A DNA stretch of 64,000 bases from Astragalus membranaceus (GCA_039519185.1 CM076849.1:70675784-70739783), one strand, 5' to 3'. Counted from the stretch's first letter, positions 10,656-21,945 are shown. Notes: generated from the sequence alone by a model not told the origin. Numbers and translations: made by a program.

Positions 10656-11821
10656 TGTTGTAATATTGACCAATTAATATTGTTTTTGCTGCAGGTTGCT
10701 CTACTTGATTGTAGGGGGTGCAACCAGCACTTTCTATTCGAAGGCCCAAAGCTTCAGTTACTTGTTGAACTGTTGGATCAGTCACAACCCATGCGGAACA
10801 CAGAACCCAAAACTGTTGCAACACGCGGGTTGTGTTTGACCCAGTGTATAAAAGCTGCTTCCTAGGGTTTTTCTTCAGAAACTCAAGAACTGATCCTTCG
10901 CTCTTGCTGGTTCTCTGATCCTTCTTTCTTCTTCTTCTCTCTCAGACCCTCTTAGGGTTTCAATGCTCTTGCTGCTCCTGCAGTGATGATGCGCTGAAAC
11001 TGATGCGTGAAGCTTGTTGACAAGCTTCCTCTACTGTCTCAGTAGGTAAATTTCTGAGCTGGATTTTTTGTCTTTAGCTGTTCTTGTTAGGTTTTGTTTC
11101 GGACAAAACCCCAACTCTTTGTTCTTACCCTTCAAGTACAGATCTTGAAGGATCTGCTTCTGAGAAGCTTCAACAGGTAAAATCACGCTTGATCTTTACC
11201 TTTGATTGTTGTTTGTAGTTTCTGTTTCACACATAACACCTTTTAACACCTAATTGTTGCTGTTTTGCATGAACTGAGTTTGGTAGAAGTAGTTTTTCAC
11301 GCCTTGAAGAACACACACAGATTTCAGATTGTTTCTCCCTTAGAAACAGGTAGAGTCCCTATCTTTCTCTCTGATTTCCTTTGATTTCTGTGTTGTTTCA
11401 ATCACTTAAATCACTGTTGCTAACTTGCTGTTTTGGTTCCCTTTTCTTTATGAGGTTTTACCTTCAACCACTTATTGAAGGAGCTGTCTCACAAGGAATT
11501 CTCAGAACCTGCACACGAAAAGATAGCTACACACAGAAGGAGGGAAAGGCAGAGAAGACTTAGGGTATAACTTTGTAAATTGTAGACTTTTATTGAATAA
11601 ACTCTGTATATTGAAATCTGTGTGTTTACATTCTGATAGCATCCCTATATATACAATGTAAACGAAAGTTTGTTTTAAGTATTAACAAACTTTAAAGGTA
11701 GTTACAAGTTGTTAGGCATAGTAACCACTTGTAACTAATAAAACGTTTACCAACAGCTTTTTTGAACTAATATAGTCGTTGGCTTGAAACAAAATCAGGT
11801 TTTTGAAAATTAAAACCAACA
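10656..11821 (-). repeat. 3' LTR (left) of the nested-host Copia
   Basis: The 1,166-bp LTR begins TGTTG and ends CAACA. On the minus strand a TATATATAGGG motif lies at about 11645-11656, a likely promoter. Its counterpart is split between 17642-18149 and 36331-36995. Confidence 0.9.
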
Positions 11822-11836
11822 CCTTCCATTAATTTC
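11822..11836 (-). other. Polypurine tract of the Copia element
   Basis: The minus strand reads GAAATTAATGGAAGG directly before the 3' LTR. This is the expected position of the plus-strand primer. The match is short but correctly placed. Confidence 0.6.
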
Positions 11837-11983
11837 AAAAACCCATACTTAGGAATCCTAAGACTAGTTAGAAAAAATAGATAGAGAGATAGGATATTCA
11901 TCAGGACAGACCCCTAGAATAGTCTTTGAAAAAAAACACTTGAGACAAGCCCCCAAGTAGTAACTTTAAGGTTGCTTTCTTAG

Positions 11984-13070
11984 TTAGAAAGTAACTAGTC
12001 CAATCTCTCTTCTAAGTTTCACAAAAGTTTCTCCTTTGAGAGCTTTTGTAAATAGGTCAGCTAGCTGCTCCTTTGTAAAACAATAGTCAACTTGTAGCCT
12101 TCCATTAGTTACTTTCTCCCTTAGGTAGTGAAACCTTGCTTGGATATGTTTGGTTCTGCCATGTGAACCAGGATTCCTTGCTAGACTAAGTGCTGACTTG
12201 TTGTCTATCATCAATGTAGGTGGTTGACTGAGTTCAACCTGTAGTTCTTTGATTAATGCTTCCAACCATGCTGCTTGAGTTGCAGCAGCACAGCCAGCAA
12301 CATACTTTGCCTCACAGGAGGATAAAGCCACAATGTTCTGTTTCTTGGAGCTCCAAGATATGGAAGCTCCCTGAAACTTAAAGAGGTACCCAGAGGTGCT
12401 TCTTCTGTCCACATGGTTTCCACACTAGTCAGCGTCAGAGAATCCCACTAGGCTTAGCTTGTTATCATCATATTTCTTAGGAAAGAAAACACCATAATTG
12501 AGTGTACCTTTGATGTACCTCAATATTCGTTTTGTAGCATTTAAGTGTATTTGTCTAGGTTTATTCATGAACCTACTTACCATACCTGTGGCAAATAAGA
12601 TATCTGGTCTGCTATGGCACAGATATCTCAATGAGCCAATCATTTGCCAATAGTAAGTAGTATCCACCTTACAACCCAGTTCAACTTCCTTTTTTCCCAG
12701 CACACCCTCTACTGGATTGCTAGCAGAGTTACATTCTGCCAATTCAAACCTTGCCAAAATCTCTAGCATATTTAAGTTGATGTAAAATAATACCCTCAGG
12801 TACTCTTAGAATTCCAGCCCTAGGAAGTAGGATAACTTACCTAGGTCTGTCATTTCAAACTCCTGTTTCATAGAGGCTTTGAAGCAATCAATCTCCTTAG
12901 CACAGTTCCCTGTGACAAGTAGATCATCTACATACAAGCATACCAATAGGAGATAGGTTTGTAGGTTTCCCTTTACATAGACCCCATACTCATTTGAACA
13001 CTTGGTGAAACCATTTTCAGTAAAGAACGGGTCTATCCTCTTGTTCCAGGCCCTTGGAGCCTGTTTCAAC
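11984..13070 (-). pseudogene. Copia polyprotein: RT C-terminal part and RNase H
   Basis: Reading leftwards from 13070, the frame starts in the conserved KQAPRAW motif of Copia RT, passes the catalytic CLYVDDLLVTGN (Y-V-D-D), and continues with MTDLGKLSYFLGLEF until a stop at 12806. A second open block (12769-12425) holds IGSLRYLCHSRPDILFATG and GTLNYGVFF. A third (12412-11984) is Copia RNase H (STSGYLFKFQGASISWSSKK, SSCEAKYVAG, TKHIQARFHYLRE). Stops and gaps separate the blocks, so no working enzyme can be made. The right edge at 13070 is the CACTA insertion point. Confidence 0.9.
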
Positions 13071-13547
13071 CACTACAAAAAAAGCAGGATTAGCGACAGT
13101 TTTTTCCGTCGCTAATGGTCCAAAATCCGTCGCTAATGTGACTTAGCGAGGGAATTAGCGACGGACAAAATCCGTCGCTAAAAAGAGCCTCGCTAATGGT
13201 TAGCGACGGAAGTTAGCGACGGAATTTAGCGAGGGAAATTCCGTCGCTAATCACGTAATCCGTGTTTTTTTGTTAAAAAAAGCGCGCCTAAGTATATTAT
13301 AAAATTAATGTTATAATAATTATTAAAATATTATAATATTATTAATATTCGGTATATTATAAAATTATTGTGAAATATGGTGGTGGTGGTGAAAAATGGG
13401 AAGGAGTTTTTCTAGAGAGAGAGAGAGAGACGGTTAGAGAGAGAGACAGTTACTGAGAGAGGAGTGAGGGTGGAAGTTAATTTTGTGGTGGTAGTGGTGG
13501 TGGTGGTGGTGGTGGTGGTGGTGGTGAAATATGGGAAGGAGTTTGTG

Positions 13548-13598
<51 letters not shown>

Positions 13599-13689
13599 TA
13601 TGGTTAGAGAGAGGAGTTAGGGTGGAAGATAATTTTGTGGTGCTAGTGGTGGTGGTGGTGGAGGTGAAATATGGGAAGAGGGTTTGTGT

Positions 13690-13763
<74 letters not shown>

Positions 13764-14346
13764 GTGAGGATGAGAGGAGCTATGATGTGGTGGTGGTGGT
13801 GGTGGTGTGGTGGTGTAGGGTGGGTTTGGGTAGAGCGAGAGAGAGGAGAGTAAGGGAGAAAGAGAGTGAAGTGTGAAAAAAGAAAAGAAGAAGAGAAGAG
13901 AGAAGAAGAGGAGGATTCGGTTAATAAAAAAAATTAGAATTAGCGACGGAAATTTAGCGACGGAATTAAAAATGCGCAATTTCCAAGGAATTAGCGACGG
14001 AAATTTAGCGACGGATTTTAAATTTAGCAACGGATTTAAAAATGCGCAATTTCCAAGGAATTAGCGACGGAAATTTAGCGACGAATTTTAAATTTAGCGA
14101 CGGATTTAAAAATGCGCAATTTCCAAAGTTTGCACAGCGGTCACGTCAGCATTAGCGACGGATTTTTTGCGACGGATTGTAAATTTAGTGACGGAATTTA
14201 AATTTTTTGTTAAAAAAAGCGCGCCATCGTCATTATTAGCGATGAATTTTGGTTCCCTCGCTAAAATCCCTCGCTACTTAAACATTAGCGACGGATTTTG
14301 GTTCCGTCGCTAATTTTCCGCCGCTAATAAGGCGTTTTTTTTAGTG
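13071..14346. mobile_element. Non-autonomous CACTA element in Copia RT
   Basis: The 1,276-bp element starts CACTACAAAAAAAGCAGG and ends TTTTTTTTAGTG, with a perfect 3-bp TSD AAC (13068-13070 and 14347-14349). Both ends carry subterminal arrays of TTAGCGACGG/CCGTCGCTAA in both orientations, more than twenty copies in all. The centre is (GGT)n and (GA)n microsatellite. No transposase is encoded. It separates the two halves of the conserved LYGLKQAPRAW-type RT motif of the Copia element. Confidence 0.95.
13551..13761. repeat. (GA)n and (GGT)n microsatellites inside the CACTA element
   Basis: GA runs at 13551-13592 and 13692-13761, with GGT runs at about 13492-13524 and 13637-13662, are arranged as a roughly 140-bp unit that occurs about three times between 13375 and 13810. 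Each unit has a GTGGTGG block, AAATATGGGAAG, then a GA run. Confidence 0.85.
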
Positions 14347-15509
14347 AACCCGTATAGGGCCTTGTGTAGTTGAAATACCATATCCTCCTTGCCTTTAAAT
14401 TCAAAACCAGGTGGCTGCTTGATGAACACAGTTTCTTTAAGTGGGCCATTCAGAAAAGCTGATTTAACATCCATGTGGTAAAGTTCCCACCCTTTTGTTG
14501 CAAGCTAGGGCAGTTACCAACCTTATGGTTTCGTGCCTTGCAACTGGGGAAAACACTTCAGTGTAGTCAATGCCTTCTTTCTGTTGAAACCCCTAGCCAC
14601 CAACCTAGCTTTGTATTTTACAATGTCACCCTTAGGATCCAGCTTTAGTTTGAAGATCCACTTGACACTGATAGCTTTCTTTCCCTTAGGTAGCTGAGTT
14701 AAAGACCAAGTACCATTCTTCTCAATAGAGTTCAGCTCCTCAAGCATTGCCAATCTCCACTTTTCTTGTTTTAGAGCCTCATAGTGGTCTATAGGTTCTG
14801 CATCAGCTAGCATAGCATAGTGAATGAGGTCTCCCTCTTCATTTACTTCACTGTCAGTCACAAGTTCAAAATCTGCCAACCTTCTAGGTGGTTGTCTCAA
14901 CCTCTGCCCTCTTGCCAATTCTGGTTGCACAGGTTCTGGACTTGGAGTTTCAGGCTCCTCATTTTGAGGAGGCAGATCTGGAGTATGCATATCAGGCATA
15001 TCTTCAAAGTCAGAATTGTCTTCATCATTCTGATGGAGTACTTCAGGTGTAGAATTCGTGCCTTGTTGCTCAAAAAATTGACCTGAATTAGGTTGTTCAG
15101 CAGTGCTCCAATCCCATTGCTCATTTTCTAACATAGTGATATCCCTAGAGATCTCTACTTTGTTGTTTATAGGGTTAAACAACCTGTAGGCCCCTGTAGG
15201 ATGGTACCCAATTAGGATAAGAGGTTTGCTCTTATCTTCCAATTTCTTTTTCTTTTGGTCTGGAACATGACCATAGCATAGAGAACCAAAAAGCCTTAGG
15301 TGTGCCACACTTGGCTTGTCACCCTTCCAAACTTCCTCTGGAACTTTCCCTTCTATCCTTTTAGTAGGGCATCTGTTTAGGATGTAAGCAGCAGTGTTGA
15401 CTGCTTCACCCCAAAAACTCTTTGGTAATCCTTTGTACTTGACCATGGATCTAGCCATGTCAAGTAAACTTCTGTTTCTCCTTTCAGCCACTCCATTGTG
15501 TTGTGGAGT
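14347..15509 (-). pseudogene. Copia polyprotein: integrase C-terminal part to RT start
   Basis: The open block 15491-14523 begins AERRNRSLLDMARSM, the end of the Copia integrase core. It runs through KSFWGEAVNTAAYILNRCPT and the LRLFGSLCYGHVPDQKKKKL segment into RT (ISVKWIFKLKLDPKGDIVKY, KARLVARGF). A one-base frameshift follows GF near 14590; the correct frame (QQKEGIDYTEVFSPVARHET) continues to about 14520. RT sequence (MDVKSAFLNGPLKETVFIKQ) then runs on to the CACTA border at 14347. An in-frame TAA near 15510, where Copia has an aromatic residue, separates this block from the next. Confidence 0.88.
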
Positions 15510-17453
15510 TTATGGGGAGGTAACTTCATGAACAATTCCTCTGCTGGTGCAGTATTCTTCAAATTCCTTTGAAGTATACTCACCACCACCATCTGTCCTT
15601 AAGATCTTCAATTTTCTGCCACTTTGCCTTTTAGCCATTTCTAAGAACTGCTTGAATATCACCAGGGCTTCTCCTTTTGTTTTGATTAGATACACCCACA
15701 GTCTTCTAGAAAACTCATCTACAAAGGTCAGAAAATACTTATTGTTACTAAGAGATAAAACATCAAAAGGACCACATATATCTGAGTAAACAACATGCAA
15801 TAGGTCTTTAGATCTATTAGCTAATTCTGCCTGAAATTTATTTCTAGGCTGTTTACCCATTAAACATGTGGTACATACCCCATTTGGTACCTCAATCTTA
15901 GGTAGCCCTTTAACTAAACCTTTGGTACTCAGTTTAATTAAACTACCAAAGTTTAGGTGCCAAAGTCTTCTATGCCATAGCTCACTTTCAGTACTAGTTG
16001 TAACACTAAAACACTCAGCTGTTGATGTGCTAATACTAGTCCCGAAGGTTCTGTTTTTGGCTAGAGGACTTGTTAAAAGTGGTTTATCCTTAGTATCAAA
16101 CACAGTTAGTTTTAGATCCTTCATGACTATTGAAAAACCTTTTTCAACCAATTGTCCTAGACTAATTAAGTTGCAGCTTATGCCAGGAACATAGTATACA
16201 TCATGGATAATTACTACCTGTCCATCATCCTTTGTGAACATTACATTGCCCATACCTGATGCTTCAATAGATCTGTTACTTGCACATTTAATAGTGGTCT
16301 TCTTGTTTGGGTTGAAGTCCACCAACCATCCTTTGTTACCTGTTAAATGATTAGAACATGTAGAGTCTAGGTACCATAATTCAGTTATAGTATTACCATT
16401 CCCTGTAGTAACTACTAAAACAACATAATCTGAGTTTATACTTAGATTAATATCAGATACACTAGTTTCAGTCTTAGGTTCTAATTCATTCTTATTGCTG
16501 TCAGTTTCTGTCTCATTTTCATAGTCAGAAATCACACTAAATGCTACAGGAGTGCATTCAGTGTCTGAGTCCTCCTTGGCCACGTTGGCCTCCTCCCCAG
16601 ACTCTTTAGGTTTGCCATTTTTCTTAGTAGGACATTCCGTGGCATAATGCCCATAGTTGTCACACTTATAGCATTGTACCTTAGACTTGTCCTTTTTCTT
16701 ACTTGAGTCAAAGTTTATCTTGGAGGAATTCCCCTTACCTTTGGGTTTTCCTCCCTTACCTTTGGACCAATCTATGGCTGGTTGGGTGTTGCCTTTCTTG
16801 CCCTTGCCTTTGCCTGCAAACAAGGCTTGATCTTCCTTACTTTCACCCATCAAAAGATTCAACCTGATTTCTTTTGCTTCAAGCGTACTCTGGAGGTTTT
16901 CAACTTTAAGATCTGCAGGCTTGACAGTGTCTTCAATGCTGTTTACAATAAAACCAAACTTCCTTGTTAAGTATCTAAGAATTTTCTTGCAAATAGTTAG
17001 TTCAGATAATGTCTCTCCATTGAGACTCATTGCATTGGTTATTTTCTTAAGTTTCCCAAAGAAATCGCTAATGCTTTCACCCTCTTGCATGTTTAAATTT
17101 TCATACTGCTTCCTCAAGGCTTGCAGTTTTTCCTCTTTGACTGGTGCAGCAGCATTATAATATTTGTCAAGGACATCCCAGGCAGTTTTAGAGACTTTTA
17201 TGCCTCTAATTCTGTCAACGTTGCTCTCATCACACCCCTGGTGTATGAGATAGGGGGTTTTCCAATCCTTTTTTGTATTCTCCTTGTGTTCAGCTGTTTG
17301 TGCGGGAGTTGGTTCCTCAGGTAGCTCAGGAACCCCTTCTTGAACAATATCTAGAACATTGAATCCAAAGATGGCTTCCATTTGCAAATACCATCTATCC
17401 CAGTTTTTCCCATTTAGCTTGGGAATCGGGGTGGACAGACTTGCACTTGACAT
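15510..17453 (-). pseudogene. Copia polyprotein: Gag, protease, integrase N-terminal part
   Basis: A 647-residue open frame starts at MSSASLSTPIPKLNGKNWDR (17453). Gag spans about residues 1-230 (KEEKLQALRKQYENLNMQEG). A CCHC zinc knuckle (CYKCDNYGHYATEC) lies near residue 262. The protease site reads WYLDSTCSNHLT near 365, with S-T-C where D-S-G-(A/C) is usual, so its active site looks altered. The preintegrase finger (ELWHRRLWHLNFGSL ... CTTCLMGKQ) and the integrase core follow, with DICGPF, FVDEFSRRLWVYLI and the second acidic motif ILRTDGGGEY. The frame ends at the TAA after VTSP. Gag, finger and integrase resemble Tork-type Copia elements; that lineage call is tentative. Confidence 0.88.
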
Positions 17454-17621
17454 GCTGGTTTGAAACCTTGATTAGCACTTTCTATCACCTATTTCAAAAC
17501 ACTTAAAAAAACTGTCAAAATAACACCTACACAGTCACTTACTGTGTAGGCAACAGAAAACTTGTAAAGATAATGATAGAAGATTAAGAACTGGATTTGA
17601 GTTTAGTAAATGTCCCTAAAT

Positions 17622-17641
17622 CGTCTTGCTCTATGATACCA
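17622..17641 (-). other. Primer binding site of the Copia element
   Basis: The minus strand reads TGGTATCATAGAGCAAG directly inside the 5' LTR. It is close to the initiator tRNA-Met PBS TGGTATCAGAGC, with two extra bases in the middle. Confidence 0.75.
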
Positions 17642-18149
17642 TGTTGTAATATTGACCAATTAATATTGTTTTTGCTGCAGGTTGCTTTACTTGATTGTAG
17701 GGAGTGCAACCAGCACTTTCTATTCGCAGGCCCAAAGCTTCAGTTACTTGTTGTGTTGTTGGATCAGTCACAACCCGTGCGGATCCCAGAACCCGGAACT
17801 GTTGCAACACGCGGGTTGTGTTTGACCCGGTGTATAAAAGCTGCTTCCTAGGGTTTTTCTTCAGAAACTCAAGAACTGATCCTTCGTTCTTGCTGGTTCT
17901 CTGATCCTTCTTTCTTCTTCTTCTTCTCTCTCAGACCCTCTTAGGGTTTCAATGCTCTTGCTGCTATTGCAGTGATGATGCGCTAAAACTGATGTGTGAA
18001 GCTTGTTGACAAGCTTCCTCTACTGTCTCAGTAGGTAAATTTCTGAGCTGGATCTTCTGTCTTTAGCTATTCTTGTTAGGTTTTTTTTCGGACAAAACCC
18101 CAACTCTTTGTTCTTACCCTTCAGGTACAGATCTTGATGGATCTGCTTC
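17642..18149 (-). repeat. 5' LTR (right) of the Copia, inner piece
   Basis: It matches 10656-11160 of the left LTR with scattered substitutions (for example GGGAGTGCAACC against GGGGGTGCAACC). It is broken at GCTTC (18145-18149), the TSD of the Athila-like element. Confidence 0.9.
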
Positions 18150-18305
18150 TGATAAGTCTATTTTTAGAGTCTTTTTAATAGTTATTTTATTAAGTCTTTT
18201 TAGTATTTTAATTATATTTTTGATCTATTTTACTGCAAATGTTTACTTTTTATCTTCAGGTTTTATTTTGAAGCAATTTCGACTGCTTTTGCCTCAGCAA
18301 GTTAG

Positions 18306-18605
18306 AATTCGACTGCATCTGTTAGAATTCGACAGCATCTGTCTCCCAGAATTCGACTACATCTGTCAGAATTCGACAGCATCTGTCTCCCAGAATTCGA
18401 CTGCATCTGTCAGAATTCGACTGCATCTGTCTTCCAGAATTCGACTGCATCTGTCAGAATTCGACTGCATCTGTTTTCCAGAATTCGACAGCATCTGTCT
18501 CAGCAGGTTGGAATTCGACAGCATCTGTCTCAGCAGGTTGGAATTCGACAGCATCTATCTCAGCAGGTTGGAATTCGACTGCATCTGTCTCCCAGAATTC
18601 GGCAG
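18306..18605 (+). repeat. GAATTCGAC tandem array in the left LTR
   Basis: About 13 copies of a GAATTCGAC(A/T)GCATCTGTC unit occur in alternating spacings of about 19, 25 and 30 bases. Short ORFs across this array are repeat artefacts. Confidence 0.9.
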
Positions 18606-18846
18606 CAACACAAACTGGCGCAGAACTGGCGCAGGACAGGACACCATGGGCGCCAAGGGCGCCAAAATGCAGTCAAAATTGGATGCGCCCACTTGTTGAT
18701 ATTTTTGCCCACTTGTTGATGGATATTTTTGCCCACTTGTTGATGGATATTTTTGCCCACTTAAGGATGGCTTTTAGATGACTACCTTGGCCAACTTGAT
18801 TTGCCACTTTTTCCTCTTTTGGACCATTTTACCCCTCATATTTTCC

Positions 18847-18855
18847 TATAAATAG
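18847..18855 (+). promoter_or_regulatory. TATA box in the Athila-like LTR
   Basis: TATAAATAG followed by AGGCTTGATCC is the likely U3 promoter. The same motif sits at 35650-35658 in the right LTR. Confidence 0.7.
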
Positions 18856-19017
18856 AGGCTTGATCCTCACTTGTAACCAAGCTTGAATTTTGTTAGAAAA
18901 TCAATGACAAGGTTTCCTCTAAGGTTCATGACTTCAATTTACTCTTCATGCTTTTTATGATTCTTGTTTATTTACTTTCTTGCCCTTTAAATTCTTGCTA
19001 TTTATTTTCTTGCCCTT

Positions 19018-21417
19018 TGTTGCACCCCGAAAAATCCCCGGTTTGGGTTTCTCAATGTACAACGTGGAAAAAGTTGGAGCCGCCACCAATATTTTAATTT
19101 TAAGACCAAAACATTGAAAAAAGGTCTTTTGAACAAGGCGGATGGTCTTTTGAAAACTAGAGATATAGGTTCGGGGGTCGATTACGTGCGAGGAAGGTGT
19201 TAGCACCGCGCACGTCCTTTCTACCGAAAGGGAACCTCTAATTAAATGTGTGGTTTCAATGTTTGATTTGAAAAATACCTAGATTTGCCTATTTATTTCT
19301 TGTTTGAAGATAAATGAGAAAACTTACTGGAAATTTTATTTTTGGTGAGACAGGGGGAAAAAAAAGGGTTTTTAGAAAGAAGTGCTTGACGGGACATGGC
19401 CCGCTCCTACGTATCTCCCAGTGCGATGGAGAATTCAAAGCTACGTAGTTCTTGGTTCTTTTTGAAAAGTTTTTGTTTTTTTTATCTTTTTTTAGTGAGT
19501 TTTTTTTTGAAATAGGACGAGCATTAGCAAATGATTAAACTAGCAGAGGCTATGATGAATCACTGCTAAATGCTCAAAAAGAGTTGTACCGCTAGTCAAA
19601 CGAACAAAGGTTCTGATGGACTATTGATAACAACTTGTTTTTATTATGTTTTTGAAAATGATTTTTGAAAGAGATTGATTTGTACGATGATCAAACTAAC
19701 AAAAGTTATGATGGATCGTCGTTTATTATTTTTAGGAGAAAAAGACATTGTCACTAATAGCTAAACGAACAGAGGCTCTGATGAGCTACTAGCAACAATG
19801 GGTTTGAAAAATGATTTTTGTTTGCTTTATGAAAATGATTGGTTTAGGGGGATGAAAAGAAATTTTATTTGTTGCGCTTGACGAGGACGTGGCTCGCTCC
19901 TACGTATCCCAAACGGGAATCAAAGCGACGTAGTTCTAAGAGATGTTTTTTGAAAGGGGTTTGAAAGTGGCAAGCTGAATCATCCGAGACCATCTTCACC
20001 ACTTAGAACATGATGCACTAGGCATGAGTGGGAATCATATGGTTCGTCATCAGCAATGGACGATAACATACAAGAACGAGTAGATGAATGCTATAGCTAA
20101 GTTAAATCACATGGATCACAATAACTAAACATTAACAAATGAAAAGACTGAAATACCTCTGATGAAGACAGATATTACAGATCTGAAGAACGCAAACCCC
20201 GACTAACCCTTGCAAGAGATCAGCTCAGACGGACCAACGGCGCGGATAGAGCGAAAATGAAGCGGAGAACTGAAAAATGAGATTTGCAAGAGTTGTCTTC
20301 CCAGATCTTGTGAAATGTCTCTTCAGATCTCGTGAAAATGTCTCTCAGATCTCGTGAAAAAAATGTGTGTCAGATCTCGTGAAAAAAAAAATGTGTGTAG
20401 CAATTCTTCTCTCTGATCTTGTGTGAAGTGTCTGTGTGTGTGTGTCTGCCTTTCTCTGATCTCGTGAAGTCCCCCCAAAATGTGACTTGAGGCTGCCTAT
20501 TTATAGGCTCAGGAAAGCGTAGGAATTTTAAAAAACATTTATTGCAAGGATGAATCGATTGTTTGATGAAGGCAAAATATAGTATAATCGATTCTTTGCT
20601 TTTAGAAAACATAGGAATCGATTCCTTGGGCTTTAGAAATTAGTGGGAATCGATTCTTGGACTTCCTGAAATGATAGGAATCGATTTCATTGTGTTTTAA
20701 ACAAGAAGGAAATCGATTCTTGAGACATCCTAAATAGGTGGGAATCGATTTCATGTTTAGATAAAGTATGTGGGAATCGATTCTTGGCCTTTAGGAGAGC
20801 TTAAAATCGATTTCAATGTCTTTGCAAGATAGTAAGAATCGATTCATGGCTTTTAGGAGAGCTTAAAAATCGATTTTAATGCCTTTGCAAAATAGTAAGA
20901 ATCGATTCATGGCTTTGGCTTATGTATAGGTGTGAATCGATTCTTTGTTTCCAACATAGGATAAGGAAATCGATTCTTGGCCTATAGGTGAGCCTAAAAT
21001 CGATTTCATAGCCTATATAAATTGTATAAATCGATTTTTGGTCATTTGGAACAAAATAGAAATTGTCTTTTTGCTTTCCACAAAAATGTTTTTAGGTCTT
21101 TGCCATGCATGCATGAAATATTTTCCAAAGCTTGCCATGCATGCATAACATTTTTCAAAACTTGCCATGCATGCATAACACATTTTCAAAAACCCTAATT
21201 TGATGCATGAGACTTATTGCAAAAATTATTTTTATAGAACCTTTTGTGAGAAATGACCAAAAATGCCCTTTTTGACCCTAACTTCCCAGAACGTGCATTC
21301 TAACCCTAAAAATGATTTCAAAAACTTTGGGATGGTTTCTAGGATCCAAATGCATAATTTATTTTTGTGTGGAAAATTAGGGTTTGGACCTAAGCCGGAC
21401 AAAATTGGGGTATGACA
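19018..21417 (-). repeat. 3' LTR (left) of the Ogre-like element
   Basis: It runs TGTTGCACCCCG...GGGGTATGACA on the plus strand (TGTCATACCCC...GGTGCAACA on the minus strand). A TATA box (CTATAAATAG on the minus strand) lies at 20497-20506. The LTR also holds CTCCTACGTA blocks (19404, 19896), CAGATCTCGTGAAA repeats near 20280-20410, an AATCGATT array, and three CCATGCATGCAT repeats near 21100-21170. Confidence 0.93.
20553..21040. repeat. AATCGATT palindrome array (left LTR)
   Basis: About 17-20 copies of the palindrome AATCGATT occur at intervals near 25-40 bases, often within GGAATCGATTCTTGG. Unit boundaries are loose. The same array lies at 30588-31075 in the right LTR. Confidence 0.9.
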
Positions 21418-21431
21418 GCTGCCCCTCTTTA
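21418..21431 (-). other. Polypurine tract of the Ogre-like element
   Basis: The minus strand reads ATAAAGAGGGGCAGC directly before TGTCATACC, the start of the 3' LTR. Confidence 0.75.
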
Positions 21432-21574
21432 TCTGAATTTTAACGAGGAATATGAATTGGCCGAAACATATTCCAAGGCAAAATGAAGATAAAGAATTCA
21501 GAAATTATACCGATTTTGTCTATTTGGGGAAAACCCGAATTTTCCATTTTTCTTTTTCTATATTTTTGAAAAGA

Positions 21575-21945
21575 TGGGCACTTTCGTGCAGAAAGCGGTA
21601 AAGTGGGCACTTGCGTGCAGACAGAAAAGTAAAATGGGCACTTGCGTGCAGACAGAAAAGTAAAATGGGCACTTGCGTGCAGACAGAAAAGTAAAATGGG
21701 CACTTGCGTGCAGACAGAAAAGTAAAATGGGCACTTGCGTGCAGACAGCAAAGTAAAATGGGCACTTGTGTGCAGACAGAAAAGTAAAATGGGCACTTGC
21801 GTGCAGACAGAAAAGTAAAATGGGCACTTGCGTGCAGACAGAAAAGTAAACTGGGCACTTGCGTGCAGACAGAAAAGTAAAATGGGCACTTGCGTGCAGA
21901 CAGAAAAGTAAAATGGGCACTTGCGTGCAGAAAACGGTAAATTGC
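21575..21945. repeat. 31-bp tandem array in the Ogre-like 3' region
   Basis: About twelve head-to-tail copies of a unit containing TGGGCACTTGCGTGCAGACA and then GAAAAGTAAAA (31 bases), with only a few base changes, fill this stretch. Because 31 is not a multiple of 3, all minus-strand frames show a 31-residue periodic pseudo-protein. It lies between the pol remnant and the 3' LTR, where Tat elements are known to carry variable tandem repeats. Confidence 0.95.

Larger units (their letters stand above)
18150..19017 (+). repeat. Left LTR of the Athila-like element, first piece
   Basis: It starts TGATAAGTCTATTTT and carries an EcoRI-motif tandem array, a triple TTTTTGCCCACTTGTTGATG repeat (about 18695-18760), and a TATA box TATAAATAG at 18847-18855. 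It is interrupted at CCCTT (19013-19017). Confidence 0.9.

Noticed and set aside
10182..10673. 163-residue minus-strand ORF
   Set aside because: It is antisense to the PHD pseudogene, whose plus-strand frame has clear homology.
10846..10860. Plus-strand TATA box (TGTATAAAAGC) in the Copia LTR as a host promoter
   Set aside because: It lies within the LTR of a minus-strand element and has no downstream host gene. It could still be a cryptic promoter but there is no support.
13617..14030. Ser/Leu-rich minus-strand ORF and Arg/Glu-rich plus-strand ORF
   Set aside because: Both are translations of GA and GGT microsatellites inside the CACTA element.
18073..18760. ORFs across the GAATTCGAC repeats (also 34799-35642)
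   Set aside because: LTR tandem repeats, not conserved protein; the same LTR is non-coding in related elements.
21575..21945. CRISPR-like direct repeat array
   Set aside because: Units are head to tail with no variable spacers, in a plant retrotransposon 3' UTR.
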